Source: an uncultured Eubacteriales bacterium
GTDB taxonomy: Bacteria; Bacillota; Clostridia; Oscillospirales; Acutalibacteraceae
DNA length: 50,133 nucleotides
NCBI GenBank assembly: GCA_900314795.1
Contig: OMWP01000012.1
Location: 1 to 50,133 of the forward strand
Reading direction: 5' to 3'
Under the pieces are notes generated by a model. It saw only the letters and a list, made by a program, of their open reading frames with translations. It was not told the origin of the DNA and ran no database searches. Below are positions 45,190 to 50,133 of this stretch, in pieces (position 1 is the stretch's first letter; each line of letters starts with the position of its first letter). The position numbers and the translations under genes are program-made.

Positions 45190-46143
45190 ATTCCATCTAT
45201 CCTGATCTTTCTGCTGTTCGCCCTCGGGCTGGTCTGCATCATCCGCGGGGGAGACCGCTTTGTCGACGCGGCGGTGTGGATGGCGTCGGCGTCGCGGATA
45301 CCGCCGTTCATCATCGGCGCGACGGTCGTCTCGCTCGCGACCACCCTGCCCGAAATCATCGTGTCGCTTATCGCGGCATGGCAGGGGCAGACCGATATGG
45401 CGACAGGTAACGCTGTCGGCTCCGTTACGGCAAACACCGCGCTGATCCTGTCATTCTCGGTGCTCCTGCGCCCCGAGCCGATCGACCGCACCCGTTTGAT
45501 GCCGAAGGCATTATTGCAGATCGCCGCCGCATTGACCCTGTGGTTGTCGGGCATCTCGGGCTGGCTGACTCCCTTCGGATGCGTGGGCATGCTCATCCTG
45601 TTTGGACTCTTTGTATATGAGAACCTGCGCAGCGCTAAGTCGGAACGCCGCAGTGATATCACGTCATCTGTCACCGTCAACCGCAATACGCTGCTCCGCA
45701 ACATCCTGATTTTTGTGATCGGGGCAGGGGAGATCATCATTGGCTCACGGCTGTTGGTGGATAACGGCACCATCATCGCCCGCGATATCCTGCATATCGA
45801 CGAGCGCATCGTATCGCTGACCATGGTGGCGATCGGTACCTCGCTGCCCGAGCTGGTCACCGCGATCAGCGCTGTCGTTAAGAGAAGCGGCTCTCTCGCG
45901 GTCGGCAATATCCTCGGCGCGAACATCATCGATCTGCTGTTGATCCTGCCGCTGTGCGCCCTGACGCAGGGTGGGATCCTGCCGTTGAGTCGCAGCACCC
46001 TGTGGATCGATATCCCGTTCTGCCTGTTGATCACCGTCATCATGCTGGCGCCCGCCTTGATCAAAAGACGCTTTTATCGGTGGCAGGGCGCGGTATCGCT
46101 GTTGCTGTATCTGCTGTATACGATCCTACTCTTTGCATTTTGA
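45190..46143 (+). CDS. CaCA-family Na+/Ca2+ exchanger, start codon abnormal
   Basis: About 317 residues with some ten hydrophobic segments. The two inverted alpha repeats are complete: GATVVSLATTLPEIIVSLIA then GNAVGSVTANT, and GTSLPELVTAISAV then GNILGANIIDLL. Resembles YrbG-type calcium/sodium antiporters. The conserved N-terminus (ILIFLLFALGLVCIIRGGDRF) has no ATG, GTG or TTG in frame before it; the frame is closed by TAG at 45163. ATT at 45190 lies 7 nt after GGTGG (45178-45182), so an ATT start is possible. ATG 45159 is out of frame and reaches TGA at 45183. GTG 45274 would delete the first helix. Confidence 0.8.
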   Translation: MPSILIFLLFALGLVCIIRGGDRFVDAAVWMASASRIPPFIIGATVVSLATTLPEIIVSLIAAWQGQTDMATGNAVGSVTANTALILSFSVLLRPEPIDRTRLMPKALLQIAAALTLWLSGISGWLTPFGCVGMLILFGLFVYENLRSAKSERRSDITSSVTVNRNTLLRNILIFVIGAGEIIIGSRLLVDNGTIIARDILHIDERIVSLTMVAIGTSLPELVTAISAVVKRSGSLAVGNILGANIIDLLLILPLCALTQGGILPLSRSTLWIDIPFCLLITVIMLAPALIKRRFYRWQGAVSLLLYLLYTILLFAF

Positions 46144-46166
46144 TGGCATAAAAATCCCGATTTCTA

Positions 46167-46195
46167 TTGTAATTCGTTTTTATTTCGTTTATAAT
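46167..46195 (+). promoter_or_regulatory. SigmaA-type promoter of the acyltransferase-like gene
   Basis: -35 TTGTAA (46167-46172), 17-bp spacer, -10 TATAAT (46190-46195). The transcript would begin near 46202 with a CGGCGC (46202-46207)/GCGCCG (46218-46223) hairpin at its very 5' end, which may protect the mRNA. Confidence 0.8.
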
Positions 46196-46247
46196 GGAAA
46201 ACGGCGCGGTTATACGTGCGCCGATTCTACAGAGTGAGGAAAGAACA

Positions 46248-47090
46248 ATGGGCAGACCTGACGGAAAAAAACTAAAGAACCTCGGCGTCGAGTATTTGGT
46301 AGGCGCACACGTGATGGCGGAGCGCTCCGACGCGATGAACATGATCACCATCGATCTTCCCGAAGCGCCGATGAAGGAATACCTGAATCGTAAACGCAAG
46401 GAGGGCAAGCACTATTCGCATCTTTCGCTGATCTTGGCGGCAATGGTACGCGCCTTTGCGGAATATCCCCAGCTCAACCGCTTTGTTGTCAATAAACGAA
46501 TCTATGCCCGCAACGAGATCGCTGTCGGCATGGTCGTCTTGAAGGGCGGCAAGATCGACGGCGTCGGAACAACCAGCAAGATGAAGTTCCCGCCCGATGC
46601 CACCATCGACACGATCAACGACATCATCACGGAATATATCGAGAAGAATCGCCAAGAGGACGACACAAACGCGACCGATAAGCTTGCCGACTTTCTGTGC
46701 TCCGTGCCGGGTCTGTTGCGCGTAGCGGCTAATTTCATCAAATGGCTGGATAAGCATAACTGGTGCCCCAAGGCGATCATCGAGGCTTCTCCCTTCCATT
46801 GCTCCATCATCCTCACCGATCTGGCGAGCATCAAGACCAACTCCATCCATCACCATATCTACAACTTCGGCACCACCTCCATCAGCCTGGCGATGGGCAA
46901 TCTGCGTGAGGTACCCGTGCGCAGAAAGGGGGAGGTCACCTTTGAGAGATGTCTGCCGCTCGGCATTGTAACGGATGACCGTATCGCCTCGGGCAACATC
47001 CTCGGCCTGGCGTTCCGAAAATTCCAGAAATATTTGCTGCACCCCGAGGTGCTGGAGAACCCTCCCGAAACCATCAACTCCGAGATTTGA
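46248..47090 (+). CDS. E2/CAT-fold acyltransferase-like protein without catalytic His
   Basis: 280 residues resembling the catalytic domain of 2-oxoacid dehydrogenase E2 proteins; no lipoyl or peripheral-subunit domain. THL-type helix region HYSHLSLILAAMVRAFAEYP matches the fold. The E2 motif DHRVVDG is replaced by DDRIASG (243-249): Asp244 at the His position and Ser248 at the Asp position. It is thus unlikely to be a normal acyltransferase. AGTGAGGAAAG selects ATG 46248; an ATG at 46194 overlaps the -10 box. Followed by a strong terminator. Confidence 0.75.
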   Translation: MGRPDGKKLKNLGVEYLVGAHVMAERSDAMNMITIDLPEAPMKEYLNRKRKEGKHYSHLSLILAAMVRAFAEYPQLNRFVVNKRIYARNEIAVGMVVLKGGKIDGVGTTSKMKFPPDATIDTINDIITEYIEKNRQEDDTNATDKLADFLCSVPGLLRVAANFIKWLDKHNWCPKAIIEASPFHCSIILTDLASIKTNSIHHHIYNFGTTSISLAMGNLREVPVRRKGEVTFERCLPLGIVTDDRIASGNILGLAFRKFQKYLLHPEVLENPPETINSEI

Positions 47091-47102
47091 CCATTTCATT
47101 TT

Positions 47103-47126
47103 AAGACCGCGCTTAGCGGTCTTTTT
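47103..47126 (+). terminator. Intrinsic terminator after the acyltransferase-like gene
   Basis: AAGACCGC (47103-47110), loop GCTTA, GCGGTCTT (47116-47123), then a T-run to 47126. Perfect 8-bp stem. Confidence 0.92.
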
Positions 47127-47459
47127 GTTTGTTTGGACGGAAAAGCACCTATTTTAAATAATTGATTTCGTTACATCTGTAAATGATCGCCAATAAAGGG
47201 CTGACATGGTAAAAGTTACAAAATGTAACTTTTGTGCAGTTTGAGACAGTCATATAAAGGCCTGCCTCGACAAATCCGCATTGGCAAGCGGTTTTCGATT
47301 ATCCATAAATCATCTGATGTCGATATAAAATTCTAACCTGACAACAAAAAAACTATGCATTTACACCTAATTCTTTGAAAAGAACTAAATTATTACAAAA
47401 GAATTACAGAAAAGTTAAAATAAAGTTACAAAGCAATCAAAAAGGTTACATTATTGTTG
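47127..47459. promoter_or_regulatory. AT-rich upstream region with TTACA/TGTAA palindromes
   Basis: No gene seen in this stretch. Two palindromes are built on the same half-site: TTACA-TC-TGTAA (47171-47182) and AAAAGTTACA-AAA-TGTAACTTTT (47211-47233). More single TTACA copies follow (near 47393, 47404, 47425 and 47446). This looks like a multi-site operator region for the surface protein gene, although the longer palindrome could also act as a terminator. Confidence 0.45.
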
Positions 47460-47489
47460 TTGGCAATAACTCTGCACTTGAATTATAAT
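47460..47489 (+). promoter_or_regulatory. SigmaA-type promoter of the surface protein gene
   Basis: -35 TTGGCA (47460-47465), 18-bp spacer, -10 TATAAT (47484-47489). It leaves a leader of about 55 nt before the start codon. Confidence 0.75.
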
Positions 47490-47550
47490 GTAATTGCTTA
47501 GAATTGGCGAAAACTATATCTTTAGCAAATTTTTTTAGGAGGAAAAACGA

Positions 47551-50133
47551 ATGCTTAAGACTAGGAAACTAATCAGTTTGCTGCTTGTTGTAGCGATGAT
47601 GCTATCGATGTTTTCCGTAGCAATCGTGTCAGCAAGCGCAGCTGATGGTGACGAAGCCATCATTCTGTATGATGGCAAAGAGTTCAAAGCTCATGAAGGC
47701 GATACCATTCGGTATAAAGCCTACATGGACGTCAGAACTATTCCGACAGCCACTGATGGCTATGTTAATGCCGTTGATGCAGTGACTTACTTTAAACAAC
47801 CGAATGAAGAAGTGAATTTATCGATTGTTGGTAAGCCTAACTGCAAAGGCGTACTTACAAGAGCCGTGGTTGGCACGGATGAACCGGGTGCAATCTATTA
47901 CACCGATCAAGATGAAGATGACGAAGGAGGCTTCTTATTTGATGATAAAAGCGCTCCTTTGATCGATGTGACCTTCAAGATTGACCATGCCGGCTCTGAA
48001 CCGATTACGATTACTAACAAAATCTTAACTCTTACCAATCTTATTGATGGTATACCCGTAAAGTATATCCAGGTTGGTAATATCCTTGATGACGGTCAGC
48101 CCGGTCCTACATACAGAAGCACCCTTGAACTGGTTGATTGTTCCCATCCGGACGAGCCTACGGTTGCTCCCACTGAGGCTCCGACCGAGGCACCTGTCCC
48201 GACTGAGGCTCCGACCGTAGCTCCGACCACCGCAAGCGAGAAGGCGATCGTCCATATCAGCGGTCTGGACGGCGAGGTTGAGACCAAGGAGTTCAATGTT
48301 GATGATGACTTCTATGTATACACCACACTGAATGCTTCTCAGGTCAACGATGGTAAAATCGGTTCGCTCAACGCAAGACAGCTTTATACCAATTCCGTAG
48401 TAAAGCTGCTCGATGAGTATACTGTGAATGACGGTATTCTCGATCTCGAGAATGTATTCCCGATCACCAAGTACGCTACCATGGCGAGCGGCCATCATAC
48501 CGATCTGGCTGATGATGACGAATATCATGATCCGACTCGCGGCGCGATCTTCTACAATGCATCTATCGCGTCTTACAGAGGCTTCCCTTTCAACGATAAT
48601 GATGATATCCTGATCAAGTCTCACTATAAGATCACCGATCCCGGCGAAGCATACATCACTAATGAAGTGGTAACGCTGGCATGCTCTGATCAGGATCTGA
48701 CCAGAATCATCGACAGATTTGTCGTTGTTAACCCGAACTTCAGACTCCACTCTTCCTTCTATTGGCCTGAGTCTTCTAAGCCGACCGAGGGTGAGACTGA
48801 AGCTCCGACAGAAGCTCCCGAACCCACCGAGGCTCCGACCGAGGCACCTGTCCCGACTGAGGCTCCGACTGAGGCTCCCGAGCCCACTGAGGCTCCGACA
48901 GAGGCTCCTGTACCCACAGAAGCTCCCACCGAGCCCGCTCCTCAGACTGCTACCATTACCATCTATGGCTTCGATGGTCAGTCCGATACTAAGGAATTCA
49001 AACTCGGTGACAAATTCACCGTATATACCACTCTGAGCGCAGCGGATAAGAATGGTCATAAGTCCTTCGCTTCCGTTAACGCTAAACAGACATTCTCTTC
49101 CGATATCCTGGCACTGACCACTCCGATGGATGAAGATAATGTCTTTACCGATAACGCTTCTGTTTTCCCGATCATGGGTAACAGCGCTATGGGTAGAATG
49201 TCCGGAGACGGCTTGATCCAGTACAACGGTTCTACACCGGCTATCAACAATGGCTTTAAGTTCGACTCCGATAACGACCAGTTGATCGTTACTACTTACA
49301 AAGTTACCGCCGGTGGCGTAGGTGAAATCAGAAATGCTCTGGTTACCCTGGCGTCCGACGATGAGGATCTGACCAAAGTTGTCAGCCACGGTGAGGTTAC
49401 CGACGGTTCCACCGTTGCGGGTGTTGCTACCTTCAAAGAGCCCCCTGCAGATCCGACCGAAGCTCCGACCGAGGCTGAGACTGAAGCTGAGACCGAGGCT
49501 CCGACAGAAGCTCCCGAGCCCACTGAGGCTCCGACTGAGGCTCCCGAGCCCACCGAGGCTCCCGTACCCACAGAGGCTCCCACCGAGCCCGCTCCTGAGG
49601 ATACCTACATCGTAGCAGGTAACACTACCGATATCTTCGGTACTTCCTGGAACGGCAACGATGCAAACAACACCATGACCAAGGGCGCTGACGGTATCTA
49701 CACCAAGCAGTATACCGTAGACGCAGCGATGAAGGATGTACAGCTTAAGGCTGTCAAGAACGGTGCAACCTGGATCGGCGACGAGACAGGCAACAACGTC
49801 ACCTTCAACCTGACCGGCCCCGGCACCTTCACCGTATATAGTGACGGTACCAAGACATGGGTAGACGGCGACATCGTTTCCTATGAATCCGGTCTGGATG
49901 TACAGTCTGTCACCGCAGTAGGTAACGGTTCCGCAGACGGCGACAACTGGCTGAACAATGAGTTCTGGAACGAGAAGGCCGCTTCTAACCATATGACCGA
50001 GGTTAAGGACGGTATCTACGAGGCTGAGTACACGCTCGGCGAGTATGACCCCTCCGACGTAGAGTTCAAGTTTGCAGTCAACGACGCATGGACCCACAAC
50101 TTCGGTCTTGGCGACAACGGCACCTTCGAGAAC
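47551..50133 (+). CDS. Large secreted modular protein with PTEAP linkers, 5' part
   Basis: 861 codons, open to the window end; the C-terminus is outside. Secretion signal MLKTRKLISLLLVVAMMLSM with cleavage likely after SASA (about residue 30). Module A spans about 31-195. Linker 203-229 leads to module B (230-409), linker 411-466 to module C (467-629), and linker 631-684 to two further modules. B and C are homologous (both open with a G[LF]DG..[ED]TKEF and VYTTL pattern) and resemble cohesin/beta-sandwich domains. The modules from 686 (VAGNTTDIFG, WNGNDANNTM, GIYTKQY) and about 785 look like X25-type starch-binding modules of amylases. Probable wall or extracellular carbohydrate-binding or scaffold protein. 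TTAGGAGG upstream. Confidence 0.8.
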   Translation, partial: MLKTRKLISLLLVVAMMLSMFSVAIVSASAADGDEAIILYDGKEFKAHEGDTIRYKAYMDVRTIPTATDGYVNAVDAVTYFKQPNEEVNLSIVGKPNCKGVLTRAVVGTDEPGAIYYTDQDEDDEGGFLFDDKSAPLIDVTFKIDHAGSEPITITNKILTLTNLIDGIPVKYIQVGNILDDGQPGPTYRSTLELVDCSHPDEPTVAPTEAPTEAPVPTEAPTVAPTTASEKAIVHISGLDGEVETKEFNVDDDFYVYTTLNASQVNDGKIGSLNARQLYTNSVVKLLDEYTVNDGILDLENVFPITKYATMASGHHTDLADDDEYHDPTRGAIFYNASIASYRGFPFNDNDDILIKSHYKITDPGEAYITNEVVTLACSDQDLTRIIDRFVVVNPNFRLHSSFYWPESSKPTEGETEAPTEAPEPTEAPTEAPVPTEAPTEAPEPTEAPTEAPVPTEAPTEPAPQTATITIYGFDGQSDTKEFKLGDKFTVYTTLSAADKNGHKSFASVNAKQTFSSDILALTTPMDEDNVFTDNASVFPIMGNSAMGRMSGDGLIQYNGSTPAINNGFKFDSDNDQLIVTTYKVTAGGVGEIRNALVTLASDDEDLTKVVSHGEVTDGSTVAGVATFKEPPADPTEAPTEAETEAETEAPTEAPEPTEAPTEAPEPTEAPVPTEAPTEPAPEDTYIVAGNTTDIFGTSWNGNDANNTMTKGADGIYTKQYTVDAAMKDVQLKAVKNGATWIGDETGNNVTFNLTGPGTFTVYSDGTKTWVDGDIVSYESGLDVQSVTAVGNGSADGDNWLNNEFWNEKAASNHMTEVKDGIYEAEYTLGEYDPSDVEFKFAVNDAWTHNFGLGDNGTFEN
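48781..48948 (+). repeat. PTEAP-encoding tandem repeat (linker 2)
   Basis: Imperfect repeats of a CCGACCGAGGCTCC-type unit coding for PTEAPTEAPEP/VP, about 56 residues. A shorter related tract is at 48157-48230. Near-identical DNA units make length change by slippage or recombination possible. Confidence 0.85.
49446..49602 (+). repeat. PTEAP-encoding tandem repeat (linker 3)
   Basis: Same unit as the tract at 48781, including an ETEAETEA variant near its start. Separates module C from the starch-binding-like modules. Shares long stretches of near identity with linker 2. Confidence 0.85.

Noticed and set aside
46194-46247. ATG 46194 as start of the acyltransferase-like gene
   Set aside because: It overlaps the -10 box, so it would precede the transcription start.
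48157-49602. CRISPR-like tandem repeats
   Set aside because: The repeats are contiguous in a reading frame and encode PTEAP linkers, without unique spacers.
48025-50097. 690-residue open frame on the minus strand
   Set aside because: It is antisense to the surface protein gene over its whole length. Its low-complexity Gly/Ser/Leu content mirrors the PTEAP repeat, and it has no ribosome binding site or promoter.

Overview
The window looks like the chromosome of an uncultured or gut-type low-GC-phylum Clostridia bacterium, most likely Oscillospiraceae/Ruminococcus-like. The grounds are the Firmicutes order of the S10-spc-alpha ribosomal cluster, strong GGAGG ribosome binding sites, zinc-type S14, type 1B dihydroorotate dehydrogenase (PyrK+PyrD), GC-rich coding bias, and a PTEAP-linked surface protein with starch-binding-like modules. 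This is inference from gene content; no rRNA or tRNA gene was seen in the window.

Region 1 (1-22919, + strand) is a nucleotide supercluster. A sigmaA-type promoter and an attenuator-like leader precede pyrC-carB-pyrK-pyrD-pyrF-pyrE-pyrB-pyrI, which is the whole route to UMP except carA. It continues after only 2 bp into an IMP dehydrogenase gene and then into purine genes purE-purF-like-purM-purN-purO-AICAR transformylase-purD-purL. The purine set is mosaic. The IMP dehydrogenase matches the Tritrichomonas type residue for residue at its catalytic positions. The PurF homologue lacks the N-terminal nucleophile cysteine. The usual bifunctional PurH is replaced by an archaeal-type PurO cyclohydrolase plus a separate human-like AICAR transformylase. 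purC, purB, purK, purA and guaA are not in the window.

Region 2 (23009-23788, - strand) is a small lipoprotein gene with its own promoter. It is divergent from region 3 and separated from purL by a terminator.

Region 3 (24055-40388, + strand) is the full S10-spc-alpha cluster: rpsJ to rplQ with secY, adk, map, a KOW protein, infA, rpmJ and rpoA. It starts with a promoter and a leader with terminator-like hairpins and ends in a UUCG-loop terminator.

Region 4 (40747-47090, + strand) is accessory: a cyclase-family hydrolase, a 700-residue lipoprotein with a second membrane anchor, a HAD phosphatase, QueH, a CaCA-type cation exchanger whose start is abnormal, and an acyltransferase-fold protein lacking its catalytic His and Asp.

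Region 5 (47551 to the window end) is the 5' part of a large secreted modular protein with PTEAP linkers, probably carbohydrate-binding.

Intergenic gaps in regions 1, 3 and 4 are filled by three families of short inverted-repeat elements. At two places (3' ends of purN and of the KOW gene) such elements supply the end of the protein.
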